64,000 bases of DNA from Clostridium_AW malenominatum (GCF_039521365.1 NZ_BAAACF010000001.1:496001-560000), one strand, 5' to 3'; counted from the first letter of the stretch, positions 53,736 through 62,799 are shown. Notes: generated by a model not told the origin, from the letters alone. Made by a program: numbers and translations.

Positions 53736-54749
53736 TTAAGATAATTCTTCTAAGGATGCAAATCTATATCCCTTAGATTTAGCATCTTTGATAAACCAAT
53801 CTAAAATTTCAGCGTTAGTTTTAGATACTGAATGTAATAGATATATTCCACCACTGTGAGCTCTTTCTAGTAGTACTTTTTTTGCATATTCATGAGTTGG
53901 TTGTTTATTAACATCCCAATCGTTATAAGCGAAACTCCAAAATATAGATTTATATCCTAGCTCTTTAGTGTATTCTAAGGATAATTCGCTATATTTACCC
54001 ATAGGTGGTCTGAAAAACTTAGCCATTTTCTTTCCAGTTAAATCCTCAAAAGCTTTTTCAGTAGCAGTAAATTCTGCTTCAAAGGCTTCTTTGCCTTTTA
54101 AAGCCTTCTGAGCCATGGAAGGGTGAGTGTCAGAATGATTAGCTGCTATATGACCTTCATCTACCATTCTCTTTACTAAATCTTTGTTGCTAGTTATATA
54201 AGGCTTTACTAAAAAGAAGGTAGCCTTAACATCATTTTCCTTTAATGTATCTAGGATTTTTCCAGTATATCCATTTTCATAACCTTGGTCAAAGGTTAAG
54301 TATATAACTTTTTCCTCTGTATTACCTAAATAATAACCGCCATGTTTTTTTATTATTTGGGCTACATCATCAGGGATGCCAGAAGGAGTACCATCCTTTT
54401 TAATAATATAAAACCAATCACGTTCTTTTGTACCTAGATTAGCAGTTCCAGTAGTAGTTTTTGTATCTTGAGAAGTATCCTTCTTTTCCTCTGGTTTTTT
54501 ATCCACTGGTTTCTTTTCCTCTACTTTAGGTTTCACGGGGGCTTTTTCAGGTTCTTTTACAAGAATAGCATCATTTTTAGCATCATCTTTTTTATCTGTA
54601 ACAACTATGGATTTATCGTTATTATACTTATCAGTTCTGTTTCTAAATTGGTTTATTTTGCTGGTAAATGCCCCCAAGGCAGAAGCCGATATAAGCACTA
54701 ATAAAACTAAACCAAGAGAAGATCTTTTCTTTTTTCTTTTTCTTTTCAA
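53736..54749 (-). CDS. pdaA: Polysaccharide deacetylase, PdaA-like (spore cortex muramic lactam)
   Basis: About 337 residues. A very basic N-terminus, one membrane segment (about 12-28), a Lys/Pro/Glu-rich spacer (to about 105) and a NodB-type deacetylase domain. YLTFDQGYENGYTGKILDTL matches PdaA (usual TFDNGYENG, here Gln for Asn), the zinc site is NHSDTHP, then FFRPPMGKYSE and IYLLHSVSKTNAE. PdaA makes the muramic-delta-lactam of spore cortex. TTG at 54749 is preferred (AGGTGA 7-8 bases upstream); the ATG at 54767 lacks a site. Confidence 0.85.
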   Translation of the reverse strand: MKRKRKKKRSSLGLVLLVLISASALGAFTSKINQFRNRTDKYNNDKSIVVTDKKDDAKNDAILVKEPEKAPVKPKVEEKKPVDKKPEEKKDTSQDTKTTTGTANLGTKERDWFYIIKKDGTPSGIPDDVAQIIKKHGGYYLGNTEEKVIYLTFDQGYENGYTGKILDTLKENDVKATFFLVKPYITSNKDLVKRMVDEGHIAANHSDTHPSMAQKALKGKEAFEAEFTATEKAFEDLTGKKMAKFFRPPMGKYSELSLEYTKELGYKSIFWSFAYNDWDVNKQPTHEYAKKVLLERAHSGGIYLLHSVSKTNAEILDWFIKDAKSKGYRFASLEELS

Positions 54750-54828
54750 CTTTAAATCACCTACCATTAATGTTATACTTTAGTTAATTTGCTAACTTAT
54801 ATACTTTAATACGATGGAGAGAGGAAAA

Positions 54829-56589
54829 ATGTTAGATTTATTTATAAAAAAAATTGAGGAATTATATAATATTATTCTACAACCTATAGACTATATATTC
54901 AAGGAAATAGCTGTTATGAAATATAAACAATTATTTTATATGTCTAAAGAAGAGAACTTTGGTGAAAAATATTTAACTATATTAAAAGATAATAAAAATA
55001 ATGGAGTTGTTTACACCCCTTTAGAAATATCAAATTATATGATAAAAAACACAATAAAATTAGAAGAAATAATAAATAATCCCTTCATTAAAATTTTAGA
55101 CCCTTCTTGTGGCTGTGGTAATATTATAATTCCCTTATACAAGTGTTTATATGAGTTATATAAGGAAAACTTAGATGAAATAAATATAAAAAATAACATT
55201 AAATTAAATGATTCAAATTTAAAAGAACACATAATTAAAAATAATATATTTGGAATTGATATTGATGAAATTGCTATAAAGGTACTTTGCATTGATTTAT
55301 ACATGGTAAGCAATGTTGTTTTTCCTAGTAATTTTAAATGTGAGGACTTTTTAGAGAGAGAAGAAGAGGGGAAATTTAATATTATAATTGGAAATCCACC
55401 CTATGTTGGACATAAAACTATAGATAAAGAGTATTCAAAAAACCTTAAAGAAAAATATGGAGAGGTTTTCAAAGATAAAGGAGATTTAAGCTATACTTTT
55501 TTTAAAGGAGCTTTAATGAATTGTTCCTCAGATGGAAAAGTTACCTTTGTTACTTCAAGGTATTTCATTGAAGCACATAATGGAAAGGGACTTAGAAAGT
55601 ACATAGTTGATAATTATAAAATAAATAAAATTATGGACTTTTATGGAATAAGACCCTTTAAAAATATTGGAGTAGATCCCGTTATATTATTTTTAGAGGT
55701 AAAAGGAAGAAAGATAGATTTAGATTATTCAATAAATATTATCAAACCTAAAAGTAGAAAAAGTAAAGAAGAGTTTATTAAATATCTATTCTTAGGAAAA
55801 GAGAAAAAATTTAATAGTTTTTATTTAACTAGCAAGGAATTAAATACTGAAAGATGGCTGCTAATAGAGAAAAATGAATTAAATATAGTGAAAAAGATTG
55901 AGAATAAATGTAACTTAAAGCTAAAAGAAATTTGTGAAAGCAACCAAGGTATAATTACAGGTTGCGATAAAGCTTTTATTGTAAATTCAGATTATATAGA
56001 AAAGAATAATTTAGAAAAAGATATAATAAAACCTTGGATAAAAAGTAGTAATATTGATAAATATAAAGTAGATAATGGGGTAAAATTTATAATTTATTTA
56101 GATAAAGAAGAAAATATTGAAAATTTTCCTAATATAAAAAAACATTTGGAACCATATAAAGAAATTTTAATAAAAAGAAGGGAATGTAAGAAGGGTGTTA
56201 GAAAATGGTATGAGCTTCAATGGGGAAGGAAATCATCTATATTTGAAGAAGAAAAAATAATATTCCCTTATAAGTCTAAGGAAAATAAGTTTGCTTTAGA
56301 TTTAGGAAGTTATTATAGTGCAGATATATACTCTATAAAATTAAAAGATATTGACAAATATGATTATAACTTTCTTTTAAGGATTTTGAATAGCAGAACC
56401 TACCAGTTTTATTTTCAATGTTTTGGTAAAAAGTTAGGGGAAGATTTGTACGAATACTATCCCAATACTCTTATGGAATTATTTATTCCTGAAATTTTTC
56501 CTATAGAAAATAATAATGAAGAAGATATTTATAACTATTTCGATTTTAGCGAAGAAGAAATTAAAATAATTGGAGAAGATTATGTATAA
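54829..56589 (+). CDS. Orphan N6-adenine DNA methyltransferase, CamA-type
   Basis: 586 residues. SAM-binding motif X VYTP (61-64), motif I DPSCGCGN (91-98) and catalytic motif IV NPPY (189-192) are intact, in the order of Eco57I/TaqI-type gamma-class enzymes. The C-terminal target-recognition half has NQGIITGCDKAF (372-383) and RRECKKGVRKWYELQWGR (450-467), which I recall from C. difficile CamA, whose loss impairs sporulation and which methylates CAAAAA. No nuclease motif and no restriction gene nearby. The ATG at 54829 has GGAG 9 bases upstream. It lies between pdaA and spoIIAA. Confidence 0.85.
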   Translation: MLDLFIKKIEELYNIILQPIDYIFKEIAVMKYKQLFYMSKEENFGEKYLTILKDNKNNGVVYTPLEISNYMIKNTIKLEEIINNPFIKILDPSCGCGNIIIPLYKCLYELYKENLDEINIKNNIKLNDSNLKEHIIKNNIFGIDIDEIAIKVLCIDLYMVSNVVFPSNFKCEDFLEREEEGKFNIIIGNPPYVGHKTIDKEYSKNLKEKYGEVFKDKGDLSYTFFKGALMNCSSDGKVTFVTSRYFIEAHNGKGLRKYIVDNYKINKIMDFYGIRPFKNIGVDPVILFLEVKGRKIDLDYSINIIKPKSRKSKEEFIKYLFLGKEKKFNSFYLTSKELNTERWLLIEKNELNIVKKIENKCNLKLKEICESNQGIITGCDKAFIVNSDYIEKNNLEKDIIKPWIKSSNIDKYKVDNGVKFIIYLDKEENIENFPNIKKHLEPYKEILIKRRECKKGVRKWYELQWGRKSSIFEEEKIIFPYKSKENKFALDLGSYYSADIYSIKLKDIDKYDYNFLLRILNSRTYQFYFQCFGKKLGEDLYEYYPNTLMELFIPEIFPIENNNEEDIYNYFDFSEEEIKIIGEDYV

Positions 56590-56635
56590 AAATTATTTTA
56601 TTGGTAATAATATCTAATGTAATTAATAAGGAAAA

Positions 56636-56664
56636 AGAGGAAAAATATGTAATATGTAGAATAG
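56636..56664 (+). promoter_or_regulatory. Probable SigmaH promoter of the spoIIA operon
   Basis: AGAGGAAAA (56636-56644) fits the SigmaH -35 RnAGGAwWW and GTAGAATAG (56656-56664) fits the -10 RnnGAATww core, with the expected 11-base gap. The start would be about 50 bases before spoIIAA. SigmaH control of spoIIA is established in B. subtilis and clostridia. No clear Spo0A box was seen. Confidence 0.7.
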
Positions 56665-56718
56665 TTATATTATGCATATGAAAAATATGGACAAATAATA
56701 TAAACTGGGGGGAAAAAT

Positions 56719-57054
56719 ATGTACTTAAAATTTGACAATAAAGAGGATAAGCTATTGGTTTATATGATGGGAGAACTAGACCATCACAGTGCAGAAGAAG
56801 TAAGAAATAAAATAGATGATAGGCTTAGCAGGGAAGATATAACCAAGCTTATAATGGATTTTTCTGATGTTTCTTTTATGGATAGTTCAGGTATAGGTGT
56901 AGTAATAGGTAGATACAAGAAACTAGCTAGTAAAAATGGTAAGGTATGTATAACAAATGTAAGTGATTCTGTAAAAAGAGTTTTTGAGTTATCGGGAATG
57001 TTTAAGATAATTCAACTATACAATACCAATAAAGAAGCATTAGAAAATATTTAA
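56719..57054 (+). CDS. spoIIAA: Anti-sigma F factor antagonist
   Basis: 111-residue STAS-domain protein. GELDHHSAEEVR near the N-terminus and SFMDSSGIGVVIGRYK hold the regulatory serine (Ser56, matching Ser58 of B. subtilis) that SpoIIAB phosphorylates and SpoIIE dephosphorylates. Unphosphorylated SpoIIAA frees SigmaF in the forespore. Ribosome-binding site GGGGGG. First gene of the three-gene operon. Confidence 0.97.
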   Translation: MYLKFDNKEDKLLVYMMGELDHHSAEEVRNKIDDRLSREDITKLIMDFSDVSFMDSSGIGVVIGRYKKLASKNGKVCITNVSDSVKRVFELSGMFKIIQLYNTNKEALENI

Positions 57055-57075
57055 TTTTAACGGGGGGAAAAGATA

Positions 57076-57504
57076 ATGTACGATAACATGATGAAGGTAG
57101 AATTTCTTAGCAAATCTGAAAATGAAAGTTTTGCTAGAGTGGCAGTAGCAGCATTTGCATCACAATTAGATCCTACAATTGACGAGCTGACTGATGTTAA
57201 AACTGCTGTGTCTGAAGCAGTTACAAATTCAATAATTCATGGATATGAAAATAGAAGAGAAATAATAAAAGTGGAAGCCTATATAAAGGATAAAGAATTA
57301 ACTGTGATAATTAGCGACAATGGGGCAGGTATTGATAATATAGATTTAGCTATGCAACCATTATACACTTCTAGGCCGGATTTAGAGAGATCGGGTATGG
57401 GGTTTACCGTTATGGAATCGTTTATGGATAGTTTAATTGTGGAATCAGAGAAAGGTAAGGGAACTAAGATCACAATGAAAAAAGTTTTTAAATCCTTAAG
57501 TTAG
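57076..57504 (+). CDS. spoIIAB: Anti-sigma F factor and serine kinase
   Basis: 142-residue GHKL kinase. N box with EAVTNSIIHGY, G1 box IISDNGAGID and G2 box GMGFTVMES are intact. It binds and holds SigmaF, and phosphorylates SpoIIAA. 21 bases after spoIIAA with GGGGGG; sigF follows immediately. Confidence 0.97.
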   Translation: MYDNMMKVEFLSKSENESFARVAVAAFASQLDPTIDELTDVKTAVSEAVTNSIIHGYENRREIIKVEAYIKDKELTVIISDNGAGIDNIDLAMQPLYTSRPDLERSGMGFTVMESFMDSLIVESEKGKGTKITMKKVFKSLS

Positions 57505-57513
57505 GTGGAAAAA

Positions 57514-58272
57514 ATGAGTGAAGAAAGGGTAAAAAACGCAACTTACGATTATGATGATAACGTAGAGCTAATAAAAAAAGCTAGAAATGGAGATAAAGAT
57601 GCTTTAAATTATTTAGTAGAGATGAATTTGCCTTTAGTCTCTTCTGTAAGTAAAAAGTTTTTAAACAGAGGGTATGAGTATGAGGATATTTATCAAATTG
57701 GTTCTATGGGATTAATTAAGGCTATTAATAATTTTGATTCCAGTTATGGTGTTAAATTCTCTACATATGCAGTTCCGATGATAATGGGAGAAATAAAAAG
57801 ATTTATAAGAGATGATGGAATAATTAAAGTTAGCAGAAGTATAAAAAATACTGCAAGGAAATTACATTATGATAAAGAAGCACTTGCAAAAAAACTTAAC
57901 AGAGAACCTACTATTGAGGAGCTTTCTGAATACTCAGGAGTTAAAACTGAAGATATAATATTTGCATCTGAATCAGTTAACAATATGCAGTATTTGTACG
58001 ACACTATTCATCAAGATGACGGTTCTCCTATAATGCTCATGGATAAAATAAGTCAGGACTATGAAGAAGATACTGAGATAGTAAATAGAATTGCTTTAAA
58101 AGAAGCTTTAAGCAAGTTAGATATAAAGTCCAGGCAGATAATAATGTTAAGGTATTTTAAAGATAAAACCCAGGTAGAAGTGGCTAAAATGCTAGGAATA
58201 AGTCAAGTACAAGTATCTAGAATTGAAAAAAGAGTATTAAAATCTATGAAAGATAAGCTAAAAATAGGATAA
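57514..58272 (+). CDS. sigF: RNA polymerase forespore sigma factor SigmaF
   Basis: 252 residues of the SigB/F/G branch. Region 2 has YEYEDIYQIGSMGLIKAI and FDSSYGVKFSTYAVPMIMGEIKRF; region 3 REPTIEELSEYSGV; region 4 MLRYFKDKTQVEVAKMLGISQVQVSR helix-turn-helix. First forespore-specific sigma factor. I start at ATG 57514 (TAGGTGG 5-6 bases upstream); a GTG at 57505 is part of that site. Confidence 0.97.
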   Translation: MSEERVKNATYDYDDNVELIKKARNGDKDALNYLVEMNLPLVSSVSKKFLNRGYEYEDIYQIGSMGLIKAINNFDSSYGVKFSTYAVPMIMGEIKRFIRDDGIIKVSRSIKNTARKLHYDKEALAKKLNREPTIEELSEYSGVKTEDIIFASESVNNMQYLYDTIHQDDGSPIMLMDKISQDYEEDTEIVNRIALKEALSKLDIKSRQIIMLRYFKDKTQVEVAKMLGISQVQVSRIEKRVLKSMKDKLKIG

Positions 58273-58292
58273 AACATATATCCTATTTTTTT
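58260..58292 (+). terminator. Terminator of the spoIIA operon
   Basis: Perfect 12-bp stem AAAAATAGGATA/TATCCTATTTTT with a 7-base loop, beginning inside the last sigF codons and ending in TTTTTTT. Confidence 0.9.
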
Positions 58293-58321
58293 GCATTAAA
58301 AAAAGGTTTATGAGCAGAATA
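58293..58321 (+). promoter_or_regulatory. Possible SigmaG/SigmaF-type promoter of spoVACDE
   Basis: GCATT (58293-58297), 17-base spacer and CAGAATA (58315-58321) resemble the forespore sigma consensus (GHATR and CATWHTA) with one mismatch in each box. SigmaG control is expected for spoVA. Weak evidence. Confidence 0.35.
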
Positions 58322-58350
58322 TAAATAGTATTTGTTTAAGGGGTGAAATT

Positions 58351-58806
58351 ATGAAAGCTAATGAAAAACAAATTAAAGAAAAGTTTAAACAACTATCCAC
58401 AGAAATTGAACCTAAATATAGTACACTAAAAAATTGTTTTTTTGCTTTTATTGTAGGTGGGATCATTTGTTGTATTGGACAGTTTTTTAATAATTATTTT
58501 TTAAGTAAAGGAATACCTAAGGAGGAAGTTGGTACCTATGTATCAATAATAATGGTATTTATAGGAGCCCTTCTTACGGGACTTGGAGTATACGATAAAA
58601 TTGCTACCTTTGCAGGAGCCGGAACTGTTGTACCTATTACGGGATTCTCTAATTCTATAGTATCCCCTGCTATAGAATTTAAAAAAGAAGGATATGTGTT
58701 TGGAGTAGGGGCTAAAATGTTTACCATAGCAGGGCCTGTACTGGTATATGGAATAAGTAGCTCTGTTATAGTTGGATTAGTATATTATTTTCTAAAAATG
58801 CTATAG
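58351..58806 (+). CDS. spoVAC: Stage V sporulation protein AC (dipicolinate channel)
   Basis: 151-residue membrane protein with four to five hydrophobic segments, including FFAFIVGGIICCIGQFF and the GAGTVVPITGFSNS loop. Part of the SpoVA channel that moves Ca-dipicolinate into the forespore and releases it at germination. Ribosome-binding site AAGGGG. Starts 78 bases after sigF, beyond its terminator. Confidence 0.95.
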   Translation: MKANEKQIKEKFKQLSTEIEPKYSTLKNCFFAFIVGGIICCIGQFFNNYFLSKGIPKEEVGTYVSIIMVFIGALLTGLGVYDKIATFAGAGTVVPITGFSNSIVSPAIEFKKEGYVFGVGAKMFTIAGPVLVYGISSSVIVGLVYYFLKML

Positions 58807-58836
58807 AGTCGTAGAACTATTTGATGAGGTGGTAAT

Positions 58837-59859
58837 GTGATTAAAAAAGTTGGAAAACAGACTATTAGAATAGATAGTAAACCAAGAATTATATCTGCAT
58901 TTAGTATTGTTGGACCAAAGGAAGGAGAGGGGCCTTTAAAGGATTATTTCGATAAGGTAATAAGTGACGATTTAGCTGGAGAAGAAAGTTATGAAAAGGC
59001 AGAAAGTACGTTGCTTTATACAGCAGTAACTGAAAGTATAAAGAAGGCTAAATTAAAGGAAGAAGATATAGATTTTTTATTTGCAGGAGACTTATTAAAT
59101 CAATTAACTTCGTCTAGTTTTGCGGCAAGGGATATGAATATTCCCTTTTTTGGCCTATATGGGGCATGTTCTACTATGACGGAATCTCTATCACTAGCTT
59201 CAATGGCTATGGATGGTGGCTTTGCAAACTATGTAGTTGCTGCTACGTCATCTCATTTTTCTTCAGCAGAAAGACAGTTTAGATATCCTTTAGAGTTTGG
59301 AAGTCAAAGACCTGCCACTGCTCAATGGACTGTAACAGGTTCAGGGTCTATAGTACTAGGTAGAGAAGGAAATTATCCCTATGTAACCTATGTCACCGTT
59401 GGTAAAGTAAAAGACTATGGCATAATTGATGCTAATAATATGGGAGCAGCCATGGCGCCAGCAGCTGTGTCCACCATATATAGTCATTTTAAAGATACAG
59501 GAAGAAACCCTAGTGATTATGATGTAATAGCAACTGGAGATTTAGGTAAGGTAGGAAAGCAAATAACCATAGAATTGTTAAAAGACTACGGTTATGACAT
59601 TTCTAGCAATTACATAGATTGTGGAGAAGAAATATTCGATCATGAAAGACAGGGCACAGATTCAGGTGGAAGTGGATGTGGATGTTCTGCTGTTGTATAC
59701 TGTGGATATCTTTATAAAAATATGTTAAGCGGTAAATTTAAAAGGATATTAGTTGTTTCTACAGGGGCGTTATTAAGTACTACGTCTTCCTTGCAAGGAG
59801 AAAGCATACCTGGAATAGCCCATGCAGTGGCAATAGAATATGGTACTGGAGGGGTGTAA
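58837..59859 (+). CDS. spoVAD: Stage V sporulation protein AD
   Basis: 340-residue soluble protein with a thiolase-like fold; contains FFGLYGACSTMTESL (the cysteine is at the thiolase active-site position), FGSQRPATAQWTVTGSGS, and the late GSGCGCSAVV segment. SpoVAD binds dipicolinate and docks on the spore inner membrane. GTG start with GAGGTGG, 30 bases after spoVAC. Confidence 0.96.
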   Translation: MIKKVGKQTIRIDSKPRIISAFSIVGPKEGEGPLKDYFDKVISDDLAGEESYEKAESTLLYTAVTESIKKAKLKEEDIDFLFAGDLLNQLTSSSFAARDMNIPFFGLYGACSTMTESLSLASMAMDGGFANYVVAATSSHFSSAERQFRYPLEFGSQRPATAQWTVTGSGSIVLGREGNYPYVTYVTVGKVKDYGIIDANNMGAAMAPAAVSTIYSHFKDTGRNPSDYDVIATGDLGKVGKQITIELLKDYGYDISSNYIDCGEEIFDHERQGTDSGGSGCGCSAVVYCGYLYKNMLSGKFKRILVVSTGALLSTTSSLQGESIPGIAHAVAIEYGTGGV

Positions 59860-59862
59860 TTT

Positions 59863-60225
59863 ATGATAGGAGACTATATAAATGCTTTTATTGTAGGAGG
59901 AATTATTTGTGTAATAGCTCAAATACTAATCGATAAAACAAAACTTACACCAGCAAGAATATTAGTAAGTTTTGTAACATTAGGAGTTATATTAGGAGCT
60001 CTTAATATTTATGATTATGTAGTAGATATAGGAAAAGCTGGAGCTACAGTACCTCTTCCGGGATTTGGATTTACTTTAGCTAAAGCAGCTATTAAGGAAG
60101 TGGACCAAAAGGGGTTAATTGGAGCTTTTACTGGAGGAATAAAAGGAGCTGCAGGCGGTATAACCGCAGCAATACTATTTGGATATATAATGGCATTGAT
60201 TTTTGATCCAAAAACAAAAAAGTAA
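59863..60225 (+). CDS. spoVAE: Stage V sporulation protein AE (SpoVAEb)
   Basis: 120-residue membrane protein, four hydrophobic segments, with NAFIVGGIICVIAQ and GKAGATVPLPGFGFTLAKA, paralogous to SpoVAC. Third component of the clostridial three-gene spoVA operon, which lacks the AA, AB and AF genes of Bacillus. 3 bases after spoVAD. Confidence 0.95.
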   Translation: MIGDYINAFIVGGIICVIAQILIDKTKLTPARILVSFVTLGVILGALNIYDYVVDIGKAGATVPLPGFGFTLAKAAIKEVDQKGLIGAFTGGIKGAAGGITAAILFGYIMALIFDPKTKK

Positions 60226-60255
60226 TATACCCAAAATATGGGTATATTACTTTTT
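60217..60255. terminator. Bidirectional terminator after spoVAE
   Basis: Perfect 17-bp stem (60217-60233/60239-60255) with an AAATA loop, ending in T-runs on both strands. It includes the ends of spoVAE and of the minus-strand penicillin-binding protein. Confidence 0.92.
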
Positions 60256-62602
60256 AATTAGTAGAAGCTTCACTATTAGTGTTTGAATCAGTATTATCTA
60301 AATCTTCATCATCTTCTAATAAATCATCTTCGTTTTTTTTTCCATTTCCCTTATCTTTGTTTTTATCCTTATCCTTATTTTCTTTATCCTTATCTTCAGA
60401 GTCATCCTCTTTTACAGGCTTTTCTTCTTCCTTATGAACGTCACATAATTCTGTTGGAACAGTGCCTTCCATAAACATTTCAGTCTTAATTGATTCTTTA
60501 GGGCAAAGGATATTAGGTGATTTTCCGGATATAGTACATATTTGAGCTTCTACTATTCCAGAAGGTTTAGCAATTTCTTTATAAGGTAAATCTTTATGAG
60601 CTTCCTTCATAAGTATTCCCCAGATTTTTGCAGCATCATTACTGCCTATATATCTTCCAAACTCATAATTGGCGTTAAAACTTGAGTGATCGTCTTTACC
60701 AATCCAAATTGCAGCAGAATAGTAAGGAGTAAGTCCAGTAAACCAAAGGTCTATAGAAGCATTTGTAGTTCCTGTTTTACCTCTTGCCATAGGACCAAAG
60801 TTTGCACTAGAACCTGTAGCACCAGGGGCATAGCTTACAGGACCTTTTAATAAATCATATACTATATAAGCTGCTTGTGGAGATATTACTTTAGAGGAAG
60901 TATATTTAGGCTCTAAAAGTACCTTTCCGGTTCTATCCACAACTTTTCTATATATAATTGGCTCAACTCTCATACCGCTATTTCCAAAAACTCCGAAGGC
61001 AGCAGCCATATCTAAGGTGTTAGTACCACTAACTCCAGCCTTTCCTGTTAACTGTCCTAAGGAAAGAGCAGACATACTGGTTTCATCAGAATTTTTTTCT
61101 AGCTTTAAACCAAATTTTCTTCCATAGCTAGCAGCGTTTTTTAGGCCAACTTGATGTTCTATTCTTACAGAAATTACGTTTTTAGATTTTAATAAAGCTT
61201 CTCTTAAAGTCATATTTCCTTCGTATACATTAGGGCTATTTATAGGACTATAAGGGGCTCCGTTTACAGGATAAAACTTTCCTATTTCTGCAGGTACAGG
61301 AGCATCTTGATAAATTGATGCAGCTGTAGCAATCTTCATATCAATTGCTGGTGCATAAACTGTAAGAGGTTTTATACTTGAACCAACGGCTCTATAAAAC
61401 TCTGTAGCTCTGTTGAATGAAAGAGGGGGTTGAACTCCCCTTCCCCCAATCAATGCTTTAACTTCACCAGAATGGTAATCCATTATGGTAGCAGAGGACT
61501 GAGGTTGAGATATTTTATTATTAGTCTTAGACTTAATACCAAGTAGACTATCTAAGTTGTTAAGGGTAGTTTGTGTATAATCTTGAAGAGTTTTATCCAT
61601 GGTTGTGTATATCTTCAAACCACCATAAGTTAACATCTTGTCAGCTTCTTCACTACTTATTTTATATTGAGCTATTAAATCTTTTTTTACTTGCTTTATA
61701 GCTTCCCTTGAGAACCATTCATATTTAAGCTTAGTACCCACAGCGGTATTAATATTAAATACTAATTTATTGTTATTTAAATCTTCTATGGCCTTATTAT
61801 ATTCATCACCTGTAATATATCCAAGATCATGCATTTTTCCTAGTACAGACTTTGTCCTATTCATGTAAGAAGAGGAGTTTTTTCCGGAAGTCACAGCAAA
61901 ATAAAAAGTAGATGGACTTTGCGTAAGACCAGAAATAAACGCACTTTCAATTAAGTTTAAGTCCTTTACACTTTTATTAAAATACTGCCTTGCACCAGCT
62001 CCTATACCATGAGCAGGGCCTCCTAAAGGTATTGTGTTCATATAAGCTTCTAAAATTTGTTCTTTAGATAATACATCATCAAGCTGCAATGCTAAATATA
62101 TTTCTTGTACTTTTCTTTTTATTTTAACTTCATTTGATAGCATAGTGTTTCTTACAAGCTGTTGAGTAATAGTGGATGCACCTTGCAATTTATTACTTCC
62201 ACTTAGCTTATTCAAAACGTTTCTTACGGTAACTCCAAAAAGTCTTTTTATGTCTATACCATTGTGAGTTTTAAATCTTTCATCCTCAATACTTATAAAG
62301 GCATTTACTAAATTATTAGGTACATCTTTATAAGAAACCAAGGTTCTACTAGTATCAGACACAACGGTATCCATAAGTTTTTCTTTATCATCAAATATAA
62401 CAGAGGGCTCGTTTAAACTTAATACCTTATTTACATCCAAAGGGGGAGCGGTTTTTATCATTGCAAGACCTACTCCAAGGAGTGCTACAGATGCAAACAA
62501 AAATACTAAAAACAAGCTTATTATAGTAGTTTTTATAATTTTACGTCGGTTTTTCTTTTTCTTTTTACCTGCCTTCGCTTTATTGTTATTATTATTATTC
62601 AT
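60254..62602 (-). CDS. Class A penicillin-binding protein (PBP1A-type, transglycosylase/transpeptidase)
   Basis: 782 residues. A short Asn/Lys-rich cytoplasmic tail, one membrane segment (about 24-48), the GT51 domain with FISIEDERFKTHNGID (catalytic Glu) and QGASTITQQLVRN, then the transpeptidase with SSIKPL (SxxK serine), SKN and KTGTT. It polymerises and cross-links peptidoglycan. The C-terminal 50 residues are an Asp/Glu/Lys/Asn-rich disordered tail. The N-terminal poly-Asn run is encoded by repeated AAT/AAC codons. Ribosome-binding site AGGAGG. Confidence 0.95.
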   Translation of the reverse strand: MNNNNNNKAKAGKKKKKNRRKIIKTTIISLFLVFLFASVALLGVGLAMIKTAPPLDVNKVLSLNEPSVIFDDKEKLMDTVVSDTSRTLVSYKDVPNNLVNAFISIEDERFKTHNGIDIKRLFGVTVRNVLNKLSGSNKLQGASTITQQLVRNTMLSNEVKIKRKVQEIYLALQLDDVLSKEQILEAYMNTIPLGGPAHGIGAGARQYFNKSVKDLNLIESAFISGLTQSPSTFYFAVTSGKNSSSYMNRTKSVLGKMHDLGYITGDEYNKAIEDLNNNKLVFNINTAVGTKLKYEWFSREAIKQVKKDLIAQYKISSEEADKMLTYGGLKIYTTMDKTLQDYTQTTLNNLDSLLGIKSKTNNKISQPQSSATIMDYHSGEVKALIGGRGVQPPLSFNRATEFYRAVGSSIKPLTVYAPAIDMKIATAASIYQDAPVPAEIGKFYPVNGAPYSPINSPNVYEGNMTLREALLKSKNVISVRIEHQVGLKNAASYGRKFGLKLEKNSDETSMSALSLGQLTGKAGVSGTNTLDMAAAFGVFGNSGMRVEPIIYRKVVDRTGKVLLEPKYTSSKVISPQAAYIVYDLLKGPVSYAPGATGSSANFGPMARGKTGTTNASIDLWFTGLTPYYSAAIWIGKDDHSSFNANYEFGRYIGSNDAAKIWGILMKEAHKDLPYKEIAKPSGIVEAQICTISGKSPNILCPKESIKTEMFMEGTVPTELCDVHKEEEKPVKEDDSEDKDKENKDKDKNKDKGNGKKNEDDLLEDDEDLDNTDSNTNSEASTN

Positions 62603-62649
62603 AGTTATCCTCCTGAATATGAAAAAATGAAAAGGTCAATTTCTTTATT

Positions 62650-62658
62650 ATTATAACA
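62650..62658 (-). promoter_or_regulatory. Possible extended -10 promoter of the penicillin-binding protein gene
   Basis: On the minus strand TATAAT (62655-62650) is preceded by TGT, an extended -10. No convincing -35 box. About 50 bases upstream of the start. Confidence 0.4.
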
Positions 62659-62799
62659 TAAAATAGAGTTTTAATAAAATAGTTATAACAATATGTAATG
62701 TTTGGGAGATTCCGTTGAAATAAGAGCTTAAAGAATATTTTAATATGAGAATATTTCTTAGGAATCATAAATATATGTAATTAAACAGGTTTAAGAGGA

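Noticed and set aside
54829..56589. Type IIG restriction-modification enzyme
   Set aside because: Protein is too short, has no PD-(D/E)XK nuclease part before the methyltransferase motifs, and no partner nuclease gene is present.
56690..56705. Spo0A box near spoIIAA, from a TTTGTCC-like stretch on the minus strand
   Set aside because: It lies downstream of the predicted start and matches TTTGTCRAA only in part.
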